DNA of 64,000 nucleotides from Streptomyces diacarni. Its GTDB lineage: Bacteria; Actinomycetota; Actinomycetes; Streptomycetales; Streptomycetaceae. The translations under genes were made by a program, and so were the position numbers. Numbering within the stretch: the first letter of the stretch is position 1; the number at the start of each line of letters is the position of its first letter. Below, in pieces: positions 26,268 to 36,383 of the stretch. The notes beneath the pieces were generated by a model. That model made no database searches and was not told the DNA's origin. It saw only the letters and a list, made by a program, of their open reading frames with translations. The stretch spans positions 1 to 64,000 of the forward strand of contig NZ_QOIN01000042.1 of assembly GCF_003323715.1 (NCBI RefSeq), in the 5' to 3' direction.

Positions 26268-28850
26268 ATGGACCCTGCCGTCCGGCTCGCCTCCGCCGTC
26301 GCCGACCCCCTCGTCAGCCAGTTCCTGCTCCCCGTGGAGGCCACGCCGGACAAGGCGCAGGCCGAGGGGGAGCTGCTGGCGCGGCTGGTCTCCTTCCGGG
26401 GGGAGGCGCCGCCGCTGAGTTACGCGTCGCTGCTCTCGCTCGCCGAGGAGCTGGTGAGCCTGACGGCGCCCGCCCACCGGCTGCCGGCCAGGGACGAGGC
26501 GCCGGTCGCCGCGGTGCTCTCGCGCATGTTGTGGATCATCGGCGAGCTGGACGTCACGGACGTGCAGGCGGTACGGCTGGGGCCGCAGGACTACGCGCGG
26601 CGGCTGCGCTCCGCGGTGCCGGGCGCCGACCGGGAGCTGAATCCGGACGCCGCCTGGTTCCACGACCGGCTGCTGGTCGCCGTCTGCCTGCACCTGCTGC
26701 ACCACCTGATCCGCCGCTCCCCCGTCCTCGCCGAACACATGCCTGAACGCGCACACCGGATACGCCAGTTGATCGACCTCAACGATGTCGAAGCCGTACG
26801 CGGCCGCCCCGAGCCGTCCGCCGCCGACGCCGAGTTCGAGGTCCGGTACGCCCGCTCCGTCGCCGAGGAGCACAACCGGGTCACCATCCACGGCATCGAC
26901 CTGCCCAACCCGAACACCCCCGACAGCTGGTCGCTGGACGCCACCTACCTCAGCCTCAGCGCCGAGTTCGACAACCCCGAGCGGCGGGCCGAGATGGGCG
27001 GCGAGGACAGCGGCGAGCCCGTACTCCCCGCCGACAGGGCGCTCGGCGGACACGAAAGGGTTCTGCTGCGCGGCGTGGCCGGCTCCGGCAAGACGACGCT
27101 GGTGCAGTGGCTCGCCGTCGCCACGGCACGGGACGCGCTGCCGGCCGAACTCGCCTCGCTCCGCGGCCGGATACCGCTCGTCCTGCCGGTACGCCGCTTC
27201 GCCCGCGAGGGATTCCCCTCCCCCGACGACTTCCTGCACGCCGTGCGCCACCCGCTCGCCGACGAGGCACCCGACGGCTGGGCGGCACGCGTACTGACCG
27301 AGGAACGGGGCCTGCTGCTGGTCGACGGCATCGACGAGGCCCCCGAGTCCGAACGCGCCGCGCTCCGCGACCAGCTGCGCCGCCTCATGCGGATCTACTC
27401 GGGCAACTTCTGCCTCGTCACCGCCCGCCCCTCGTCCGTGGAGGCGAACTGGCTGGCCGACGAGGGCTTCGACGAGCTGAGCCTCGCACCGATGAGCCGG
27501 GGCCAGGTCGCCACCTTCATCACCGCCTGGCACACGGCCGCCGCCGACGACGAGGGCAAGGACCACCAGCTGCTGGCCGAGTACCGCGACCGGCTGCTGG
27601 CCTCCATCCCCCTCTACCGCGAACTGCGCGGACTGGCCACCAACCCGCTGATGTGCGGACTGATCTGCGCCCTCAACCGCGACCGCTCGGGCTCCCTGCC
27701 GCACGGCCGCAAGGAGCTGTACGAAGCGGCGATGGAGATGCTGCTCCAGCGGCGCGACCCCGAACGCCGGGTGCTGTACGCCGACGCCGTCAAGCTGCGG
27801 CGCGGAGCCCGCGAGCGGCTGCTGCGCAAACTCGCCTTCCGGATGCTGGTCGAGCGGCGCGCCGAGATCCCGCTGGACGAGGCGCTCGAGGAGATCTCCC
27901 GCAACCTGCCGGCCATCCCCTCCACGGCGGGCCAGGGCCGCCCCGAGGACATCTTCAACCACCTGCTGCTGCGCACCGGGCTGCTCCGCGAGCAGGCCGA
28001 CCGCTCGGTGGAGTTCGTCCACCGCACCGTGCAGGACTACCTCGCCGCCAAGGAAGCCGTCGAACAGGGCGCCTTCGACCTGCTCCTCGACCACGCCCAC
28101 GAGACCGAGTGGGAAGAGGTCATCCGCATGGCCGTCGCCCACGCCCGCCCCGCGGAGTGCGCGCGGCTCCTCGGCGGACTGCTGGCGCCAGGACGCAAGG
28201 GCATGCAGCGCAACCGGCGCCGCCTGCTGGCAGCGGCCTGCCTCGAACACGTCACCGAGCTGGACCCCGACACGCACGCCCGCATCCGGCGCGAGACCCG
28301 CAACATGGTGCGCCCCACCACCGTGGAAGCCGCCCGCAGCCTCGGCTGGGTGGGCCCCATAGTCCTGGAGATGCTCCCCGACCCCACCCACGTCACCGAC
28401 CGCGAGGCCCACCGGCTCGCCGTCACCGTCACCCGGATCAACGACGACGCCGCCGTCCACTACCTCGCCCAGCTCCGCAACCGGGCCTCCCTCCAGCTGC
28501 GGGCCGAGCTCGCGCGGGGATGGCACAACTTCGACACCGACCGGTACGCGGACGAGATCATCGGGCACCTCGACCCCGAGGGCCTGTACTACCCCGTCTC
28601 CGACCGGTACGAGCTGGCCGCGCTGCGGAAACTCGGCGGCAGGGCCCGCGTGCAGATCGTCGGGCCCTTCACGCCCGACGAGCTGCTGGAGGGACTCGCG
28701 CGCGAGCAGCTGACCCACCTGTGGCTCGCCTACGACCTCGGCGTCCCCATGGGGTGGCTCGCCGCCTTCCCCCAGCTGACGACCCTGCGGGTCAACCCGC
28801 GGCTGCCGCGCGTCAGCGGCGTACCCGAGGGCATCCGCATCATGTCCTAG
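26268..28850 (+). CDS. NACHT-domain NTPase (bacterial NLR-like)
   Basis: An 860-residue STAND-class NTPase. The N-terminal region of about 260 residues is helical and unrecognised. The NACHT domain has Walker A LLRGVAGSGKTTLVQW near 265-280, the characteristic Walker B LLLVDGIDE near 347, and VTARPSS near 385. A winged/helical segment and HEAT-like helices follow, ending in a short leucine-rich stretch (LTHLWLAYDLG to FPQLTTLRVNPRLP). No effector domain such as a nuclease or TIR is visible. Members of this class include anti-phage NLR relatives; a defence role is inference. It is a single-gene unit between convergent terminator and divergent M23 gene. Confidence 0.88.
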   Translation: MDPAVRLASAVADPLVSQFLLPVEATPDKAQAEGELLARLVSFRGEAPPLSYASLLSLAEELVSLTAPAHRLPARDEAPVAAVLSRMLWIIGELDVTDVQAVRLGPQDYARRLRSAVPGADRELNPDAAWFHDRLLVAVCLHLLHHLIRRSPVLAEHMPERAHRIRQLIDLNDVEAVRGRPEPSAADAEFEVRYARSVAEEHNRVTIHGIDLPNPNTPDSWSLDATYLSLSAEFDNPERRAEMGGEDSGEPVLPADRALGGHERVLLRGVAGSGKTTLVQWLAVATARDALPAELASLRGRIPLVLPVRRFAREGFPSPDDFLHAVRHPLADEAPDGWAARVLTEERGLLLVDGIDEAPESERAALRDQLRRLMRIYSGNFCLVTARPSSVEANWLADEGFDELSLAPMSRGQVATFITAWHTAAADDEGKDHQLLAEYRDRLLASIPLYRELRGLATNPLMCGLICALNRDRSGSLPHGRKELYEAAMEMLLQRRDPERRVLYADAVKLRRGARERLLRKLAFRMLVERRAEIPLDEALEEISRNLPAIPSTAGQGRPEDIFNHLLLRTGLLREQADRSVEFVHRTVQDYLAAKEAVEQGAFDLLLDHAHETEWEEVIRMAVAHARPAECARLLGGLLAPGRKGMQRNRRRLLAAACLEHVTELDPDTHARIRRETRNMVRPTTVEAARSLGWVGPIVLEMLPDPTHVTDREAHRLAVTVTRINDDAAVHYLAQLRNRASLQLRAELARGWHNFDTDRYADEIIGHLDPEGLYYPVSDRYELAALRKLGGRARVQIVGPFTPDELLEGLAREQLTHLWLAYDLGVPMGWLAAFPQLTTLRVNPRLPRVSGVPEGIRIMS

Positions 28851-28876
28851 CCCGCAGTGGAAGCGGTCAGAGCACG

Positions 28877-28912
28877 CGAGCGGGGCCGGCCACACAGGAC
28901 CGGCCCCGCTCG
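28877..28912. terminator. bidirectional terminator between the NACHT gene and clpC
   Basis: A perfect 13-bp stem (CGAGCGGGGCCGG with its complement) and a 10-base loop lies between the convergent stops. Confidence 0.85.
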
Positions 28913-28928
28913 GTGGTGCGGCGGAGGC

Positions 28929-31454
<2,526 letters not shown>

Positions 31455-31657
31455 CGTTAATCGCTCCTCAGAGCGGTCAGGCAGTGAGGGGACGCTCCCC
31501 TCGCTGTCCTTCCGCAGCTTAGTCCCGCAACGGGGGACCGCTCATTCCAACTGCCGACTGCTGGCCGGTCGATCCGGTCGATCATGCGCCTCCTGCCCCG
31601 GACAGCCGACAACAGTTCCAACCCGATGGTGCGAGACGATGTTCCCGCAGGCCAGGC

Positions 31658-31691
31658 GTATTCACCTGGATCCACTACGCCGACGGCGAAC
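31658..31691 (-). promoter_or_regulatory. ClgR-like box 1 with -10, upstream of clpC
   Basis: On the minus strand GTTCGC-N5-GCG (31678-31691) is followed after 14 bases by GAATAC (31658-31663). This matches the published ClgR activator consensus as I remember it from Streptomyces clp and lon promoters. Confidence 0.6.
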
Positions 31692-31824
31692 GCCCTCTTC
31701 CCGACGCGTCCGCACACGACGAGGCACGTGCCTCAGCACCCCCGTTCCGCCCTGCGCCACCTGGGCTTTAAGGCTCCTGAAGCCTTCTTACCCGCTCGGT
31801 GTGACAATCCATGCGGCGTCGCCC

Positions 31825-31858
31825 GTATACGGTCGCCCACATCCGCTCAGGGCGAACA
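31825..31858 (-). promoter_or_regulatory. ClgR-like box 2 with -10, upstream of clpC
   Basis: On the minus strand a second exact GTTCGC-N5-GCG (31845-31858) is followed after 14 bases by TATACG (31825-31830). The same geometry as box 1 suggests two ClgR-controlled starts for clpC. Confidence 0.55.
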
Positions 31859-32055
31859 CCGGGACACGGATGCGCGTCAGGACCTACGAGGCGTGCACAC
31901 CCTGGGTGATTGCCGTCGACGTTGTGTGAGCGTCGCGACTGCCCCGGATCGGGTCTCCCCGCTGCCGTCCCACTCGGCGGCGTCCGTCACGGAACGCCCA
32001 CGCTGCGACTCGGGCCGCGGGGGCCGGGCAGGATCGCGGGGCGCACCAAGGCCCT

Positions 32056-32080
32056 CGGGAGGCCCGCACGGGGCCTCCCG
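32056..32080 (-). terminator. lsr2 terminator hairpin
   Basis: A perfect 10-bp stem (CGGGAGGCCC with its complement) and a 5-base loop lies 55 bases after the lsr2 stop codon. Confidence 0.7.
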
Positions 32081-32134
32081 CACCGGAAAACGGCCATCGG
32101 GAGCGGGCCCGGACAACTGATCAACCGGAATGAC

Positions 32135-32473
32135 TCAGCCGTTGGCCTTCTCGTACGCCTCACGAATGCTGGCGGGAACACGGCCGCGGTCATTGACCTC
32201 GTAACCCTGGTCCTTGGCCCACGCGCGGATCTTCGCCGTGTCCTGACCCGCAGCGGAAGCCGAGCCGGAGCGGCCGCCCTTTCCGCGCGCGGAACGGCCA
32301 CCGGTACGCCGCCCGTTCTTCAGATAGGGCTCCAGAGCGGAACGGAGCTTGTCCGCATTAGCGGTGGTGAGGTCGATCTCGTACGACTTACCGTCCAGCG
32401 CGAACGTCACTGTCTCGTCCGCCTCGCCGCCGTCGAGGTCGTCGACAAGAAGAACCTGAACCTTCTGTGCCAC
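32135..32473 (-). CDS. lsr2: nucleoid-associated xenogeneic silencer Lsr2
   Basis: A 112-residue H-NS-like protein that oligomerises and silences AT-rich DNA. The N-terminal dimerisation domain (residues 1-60, with VTFALDGKSYEIDL) is followed by a basic Gly/Arg/Ser linker and the C-terminal DNA-binding domain with the minor-groove motif RGRVPASI near 97. The GTG start has a GGGAG site. Upstream DNA (32474-32630) is noticeably more AT-rich than its surroundings, which would suit autoregulation. Confidence 0.97.
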   Translation of the reverse strand: MAQKVQVLLVDDLDGGEADETVTFALDGKSYEIDLTTANADKLRSALEPYLKNGRRTGGRSARGKGGRSGSASAAGQDTAKIRAWAKDQGYEVNDRGRVPASIREAYEKANG

Positions 32474-32634
32474 CTGTTGCTCCCATTCGTACTGGATAAC
32501 TGATTACAGATACCGACGTGGAAAGCAAACCGCTTTTGCGGGAGAAACACAAACCCTGTGCTGAGTTTGCCCGGCACCGCACGGGGATTGGCGGGACCTT
32601 TCGGACAAAGTGGAGGACGGTCGGGCGCCGCCGT

Positions 32635-33159
32635 TCACAGACGCAGCAGCATGCGGCTGTTGCCCAAGGTGTTGGGCTTCACTCGTTCGAGCCCCAGGAA
32701 CTCGGCCACGCCCTCGTCATAGGAGCGCAGCAGCTCGCTGTAGACGTCACCGTCCACAGGCGTCTGACCGATCTCCGTGAAGCCGTGCCGGGAGAAGAAG
32801 TCCACTTCGAAGGTCAGACAGAAAATGCGCCGCACCCCCAGCCAGCGCGCGGTGTGCAGCAGCTTCTCCAGCAGCAGATGACCGACGCCCGTTCCCCGCT
32901 GGGAACGGTCCACGGCCAGCGTCCTGACCTCCGCGAGGTCTTCCCACATCACGTGCAACGCGCCGCAGCCGACGACTTCCGCGTCGGCATCCCGTTCCGC
33001 GACCCAGAACTCCTGGATGTCCTCGTAAAGCGTCACGGTGGCTTTGTCGAGCAGGATGCGATCGCGCGAGTAGGTGTCGATCAGGCTGCGCACCGCCGGG
33101 ACGTCGACCGTGCGAGCCCTGCGGATCGTGACCTGGGATAGCGGTGCGTGTTCTGCCAT
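32635..33159 (-). CDS. argA: amino-acid N-acetyltransferase (N-acetylglutamate synthase)
   Basis: A 174-residue GNAT enzyme expected to make N-acetylglutamate, the first step of arginine synthesis. The acetyl-CoA motif A is visible as VRTLAVDRSQRGTGVGHLLL (residues 78-97), followed by VRRIFCLTFEVDFFSRHGF. The short form without a kinase-like domain is the actinobacterial type. The ATG lies six bases after TAGCGT, whose TAG is also the stop codon of the upstream BlaI-type gene; the transcript is probably leaderless. Confidence 0.88.
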   Translation of the reverse strand: MAEHAPLSQVTIRRARTVDVPAVRSLIDTYSRDRILLDKATVTLYEDIQEFWVAERDADAEVVGCGALHVMWEDLAEVRTLAVDRSQRGTGVGHLLLEKLLHTARWLGVRRIFCLTFEVDFFSRHGFTEIGQTPVDGDVYSELLRSYDEGVAEFLGLERVKPNTLGNSRMLLRL

Positions 33160-33168
33160 GAACGGACG

Positions 33169-33579
33169 CTATCGGTCGTCACCCGGGCCCTCACCGCCGG
33201 GGGGATCGAGATGTACCCCGTTCAGATGTACGACGCGCAAGGCGGCGCGCAGCACATCGACCTGTTCCGGCGACATCATCCCGAAGAAGTCGACGAGCGC
33301 GGCGGCCGGGTTGTCACTGGCCGACCACGCTTCGTTCATGAGAGCCGCGGAGTACGCGGCCCGAGTGGAGACCGCCGCATATCGATAGGCGCGGCCTTCT
33401 TGCTCCCGCCTCAGCCAGCCCTTCTGGCGCAGGTTGTCCATTACGGTCATCACCGTCGTGTACGCGACAGTGCGTTCCTTCTGGAGATCCTCGAGGACTT
33501 CCCGCACGGTGACCGGGCGGTTCCAGCGCCATACCCGGGTCATCACGGCGTCTTCCAGCTCTCCCAATGGCCTCGGCAC
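33169..33579 (-). CDS. BlaI/MecI/CopY-type transcriptional regulator
   Basis: A 136-residue winged-helix repressor. PRPLGELEDAVMTRVWRW opens the fold, VREVLEDLQKERTVAYTTVMTVMDNLRQKGWL is the HTH (residues 22-55), and the C-terminal helices form the dimerisation domain. No BlaR-type sensor protease or beta-lactamase is adjacent. The GTG start is six bases after TATTAT, indicating a leaderless mRNA. The gene ends inside the promoter of the acetyltransferase gene. Confidence 0.9.
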   Translation of the reverse strand: MPRPLGELEDAVMTRVWRWNRPVTVREVLEDLQKERTVAYTTVMTVMDNLRQKGWLRREQEGRAYRYAAVSTRAAYSAALMNEAWSASDNPAAALVDFFGMMSPEQVDVLRAALRVVHLNGVHLDPPGGEGPGDDR

Positions 33580-33651
33580 GGAAGAATAATAGTGGAAAAT
33601 GTCCGAATCGCTGGAATTACCCGGAAGGCGGGCAGTCGGCGCCGTCGGAGT

Positions 33652-33663
33652 GAGCGGCCGCTC
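33652..33663. repeat. perfect 12-bp palindrome between the small membrane gene and BlaI-type gene
   Basis: GAGCGGCCGCTC is a perfect palindrome within a longer stretch of partly self-complementary CAGCGGC/GCCGCTG units. It could end the transcript of the small upstream gene or be an operator. Confidence 0.4.
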
Positions 33664-33694
33664 AGCGGCTGCCCAGCGGCCGTTCAGTAGCCGC

Positions 33695-33865
33695 TCAGCT
33701 GCCGGACTCGCTCCGGCCGGCCTCGGCACGGGAGAGTGCGGCGTCGACGACACCGTCCTCCTTCGCCTTGTTCGCCCCACCCTGACTCTTGATCATGACG
33801 ACGATGAGCGCGGTGAAGGCCACCGCCATCACGAGCGGCGGGGTGAGCGCGGCAAGGTAATCCAT
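33695..33865 (-). CDS. 56-residue single-helix membrane protein
   Basis: A short gene: ATG with a strong GAGGAGG site ten bases upstream, reading MDYLAALTPPLVMAVAFTAL, then IVVMIKSQGGANKAKEDG and ending in SRAEAGRSESGS. One membrane helix (residues 6-25) is followed by a basic then acidic cytoplasmic tail. It precedes the BlaI-type gene by 115 bases on the same strand. I know no function. Confidence 0.75.
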   Translation of the reverse strand: MDYLAALTPPLVMAVAFTALIVVMIKSQGGANKAKEDGVVDAALSRAEAGRSESGS

Positions 33866-33983
33866 GACGTGAGCCTCCTCGACGAACCAGACCCCCAGCG
33901 TACGCCGCCGCCCTCACCCGACGGGACGCACCATCCACTCGGTGCGCCCCGCCCCCGGGCCGCAGGGCGGGCGCGAGGCGCGG

Positions 33984-35450
33984 TCAGGCCGTGATCGAGC
34001 GCGGGCGGCCGTCGCGGGAGTGGGACGGCCGCGCACGCCGGGACTCGGCCTCGTCCTGATCCCGATCCGGATCCTGATCCTGGCCCTCCCGCTCGGGAGA
34101 GGGGTCCTGCGACGGAGTCCGGCGGCGGGGCGGGAAGACCTCGGCGGGCGTGGGGACGGGGCGGGACGGCGGGGCCGGCTCCGGAGACCCGGGCCGCTCG
34201 GCGGGGCCGGGCTTCGCCGGACCGGGAGAGGGCTCCCCCTCCCGCTCGCCGTTCCCCTCCGGCCCACCCCGCCACTCCCGCCCTTCCCGCCCGGAAGCGA
34301 CCTCGCTCCGCTCGGCTCTTGCCCCTGACGCGGGGCCGGCCTCGGCCACGGAGCCCCGGCCGCGCACGGAGGCGGCCTCGGGCGCGCTGGCGACGCCCGC
34401 CTCGGGGCTGTTGCCGGACGCGGGGGCAGTACCCGCCCCGGGAGTGCTGCCGGGTGCGGGGGCGCCGGGCGCGGCGGCTGTGCCCGGAGACGTCGTGGCG
34501 GGACCAGGGATCGGACCGGGGGTGGGGCCGGGTGCGGTGGACGGGCGGGGCAGGCGCGCGGGCCCGAGCGGGGCGGGAAGGGAGAGAGGCGCGGAGCGGG
34601 CGGGAGGCACCTGGGGCCCGCGCTCGGCGCACGTGCCACCGACCGGCACCTCCTCGACCGACCCCACACCGGCGGCCGACACCGCACCAACGGCCGGACC
34701 CTCGTCGGCGACCACGTCCCCGACGGCGACCGGCCCGACGTCGTCGGCCGACTCCACACCGCCGGCTGATCCCGCACCAGCGGCCTCATCTCCACCGGCG
34801 GCCGGCCCCATGCCGGCGGTCGGCCGGAAGTCGGCGGTCGGCCGGACGTCGGCGGTCGGCCGGAAATCGGCGGTCAGCCGGACCTCGGCGGCCTCATCCC
34901 CACCGGCAGTCGGCCCCGCGTCGGCATCCGCACCCCGACCGGCGGTCGCCCCCATGCCAGCGGTCGGCCGCACGTCGGCGGCCGCATCCCCACCGGCAGC
35001 CGGCTCCACGCCGGCAACCGGCTCCGCGTCGACGGGTCGGCGCCCCCGCGGGACGTATGCGGGTGCGAGCGTCTCGGCGCGGTGGAGGAGCCGGCGTCGG
35101 CGGGCCGACTCGTCGGCCCCCGCCGGCTGGGCGCACAGCTCGCGGAGGGCGGCCAGGTCGTCCCGGGTGGGCCGGTGGCCCGAGACGAGGGCCGCCTCCA
35201 GTTGGTCGAGGTAGCCGGCGGCGGCGCCGGGCAGGGCCCGGCGGTAGCGGGCGAGGTCGGCCCGCAGGAAGGTGCGCAGCCTGCTGCCCTCACGGACGGC
35301 TTCGTCCACGGCCTGGGCGAGCCGCAGGTACGCGCGGGCGTCCTCGGGCGCGGGTGTGGACTTGAGGGCGGTGGCGAGGGCGCCGCCGAGCACGCGCAGC
35401 TCGTCGGCGCTGAACGCCACGCCGCCTCGGGAACCGTATGGCGTGGGCAT
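33984..35450 (-). CDS. protein with conserved N-terminal domain and long low-complexity tail
   Basis: A 488-residue protein. The first 135 residues form a helical domain (VAFSADELRVLGGALATAL to LRELCAQPAGADESARRRRLL) that looks conserved; the remaining 350 are Ala/Pro/Gly/Glu-rich and contain a run of RPTADF/V repeats. No membrane segment or signal peptide. The ATG follows TATCGT by six bases, so it is probably leaderless. Unknown function; it lies downstream of the cofactor operon behind a terminator. Confidence 0.75.
   Translation of the reverse strand: MPTPYGSRGGVAFSADELRVLGGALATALKSTPAPEDARAYLRLAQAVDEAVREGSRLRTFLRADLARYRRALPGAAAGYLDQLEAALVSGHRPTRDDLAALRELCAQPAGADESARRRRLLHRAETLAPAYVPRGRRPVDAEPVAGVEPAAGGDAAADVRPTAGMGATAGRGADADAGPTAGGDEAAEVRLTADFRPTADVRPTADFRPTAGMGPAAGGDEAAGAGSAGGVESADDVGPVAVGDVVADEGPAVGAVSAAGVGSVEEVPVGGTCAERGPQVPPARSAPLSLPAPLGPARLPRPSTAPGPTPGPIPGPATTSPGTAAAPGAPAPGSTPGAGTAPASGNSPEAGVASAPEAASVRGRGSVAEAGPASGARAERSEVASGREGREWRGGPEGNGEREGEPSPGPAKPGPAERPGSPEPAPPSRPVPTPAEVFPPRRRTPSQDPSPEREGQDQDPDRDQDEAESRRARPSHSRDGRPRSITA
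34814..34885 (-). repeat. 18-bp coding repeats (RPTAD units)
   Basis: Four imperfect 18-base units containing GTCGGCGGTCGGCCGG encode RPTADF, RPTADV and RPTAGM within the low-complexity tail. The units stay in frame. Further degenerate copies flank them. Confidence 0.85.
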
Positions 35451-35540
35451 GGGGAGACGATAGGCGCCCTATGCCCTAAATGTGCTTATCGCCCGATTTC
35501 TGGGCGTGGCGCCCGCGGCTGGGGAGGCGCGCAGCGCCCT

Positions 35541-35570
35541 CGGCCGGGGTGGCGCGTGCCGCCCCGGCCG
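35541..35570 (-). terminator. terminator of the panC-coaX cofactor operon
   Basis: A 13-bp stem with one G-T pair (CGGCCGGGGTGGC opposite GCCGCCCCGGCCG) and a GCGT loop begins 15 bases after the coaX stop. Confidence 0.8.
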
Positions 35571-35585
35571 CCGTGGTCGGGGCGG

Positions 35586-36383
35586 TCAGCCGCGGTCGAC
35601 GTTCCGTTCGTAGACCAGGCGGAGCCCGATCAGGGTGAGCCAGGGCTCGTGCTCGTCGATGACCGCGGACTCGCCCAGGACCATGGGGGCCAGGCCGCCG
35701 GTCGCGATGACGGTGACGTCCTCGGGGTCGTCGGCCAGCTCGGACGCCATGCGGTGGACGACGCCGTCGACCTGCCCGGCGAAGCCGTAGACGATGCCCG
35801 ACTGCATGGCCTCGACGGTGTTCTTGCCGATGACGCTCCGCGGCCGGGCGATCTCGATCTTGCGGAGCTGGGCGCCGCGCATGCCGAGCGCGTCGACGGA
35901 GATCTCGATGCCGGGTGCGATCACGCCGCCCACGTACTCGCCGCGCGCGGAGACCGCGTCGAAGGTGGTGGCCGTGCCGAAGTCGACGACGACGCACGGG
36001 CCTCCGTACAGCTCGACGGCCGCGAGCGCGTTGATGATGCGGTCGGCGCCGACCTCCTTCGGGTTGTCCATGAGGATCGGCACGCCCGTCTTGACGCCGG
36101 GTTCGACGAGCACGGCCGGGATGTCGCCGTAGTAGCGCCGGGTGACCTCGCGCAGCTCGTGCAGCACGGAGGGCACGGTCGAACAGATGGCGATGCCCTC
36201 GACGTTGTCGCTCAGGTCGTCGCCGAGGAGGGGGTGCATGCCCATCAGGCCCTGGAGCAGCACGGCCAGTTCGTCGGCGGTGCGGCGCGCCTCGGTGGAG
36301 ATGCGCCAGTGTTCGACGATCTCCTCGCCGTCGAAGAGGCCCAGCACGGTGTGGGTGTTGCCCACGTCGATGGTGAGCAGCAT
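35586..36383 (-). CDS. coaX: type III pantothenate kinase
   Basis: A 265-residue enzyme for the first step of CoA synthesis, phosphorylating pantothenate. The actin-like phosphate loop DVGNTHTVLGLF is at residues 6-17, VVVDFGTATTFDAV near 125-138, GVIAPGIEIS near 149 and VIATGGLAPM near 225. Its ATG overlaps the nadC stop by one base (TGATG), so it is the last gene of the pan/nad operon. Confidence 0.96.
   Translation of the reverse strand: MLLTIDVGNTHTVLGLFDGEEIVEHWRISTEARRTADELAVLLQGLMGMHPLLGDDLSDNVEGIAICSTVPSVLHELREVTRRYYGDIPAVLVEPGVKTGVPILMDNPKEVGADRIINALAAVELYGGPCVVVDFGTATTFDAVSARGEYVGGVIAPGIEISVDALGMRGAQLRKIEIARPRSVIGKNTVEAMQSGIVYGFAGQVDGVVHRMASELADDPEDVTVIATGGLAPMVLGESAVIDEHEPWLTLIGLRLVYERNVDRG

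Larger units (their letters stand above)
31455..32134. other. 680-base gene-free clpC upstream region
   Basis: All open frames here lack codon bias and ribosome-binding sites. The region contains the lsr2 terminator (32056-32080), two ClgR-like boxes with -10 candidates, tandem GGTCGATC copies near 31570 and an AAGGCT-N5-AGCCTT hairpin near 31770. It therefore looks like a long complex promoter and leader for clpC. Confidence 0.6.

Noticed and set aside
31584..32503. Open frames of about 180-200 codons between clpC and lsr2.
   Set aside because: They lack ribosome-binding sites and codon bias, overlap the lsr2 terminator and promoter signals, and encode no recognisable fold.
32474..32634. 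AT-richer patch upstream of lsr2 as a sign of horizontally acquired DNA.
   Set aside because: It is short and confined to a promoter region of a core gene; promoter composition explains it.
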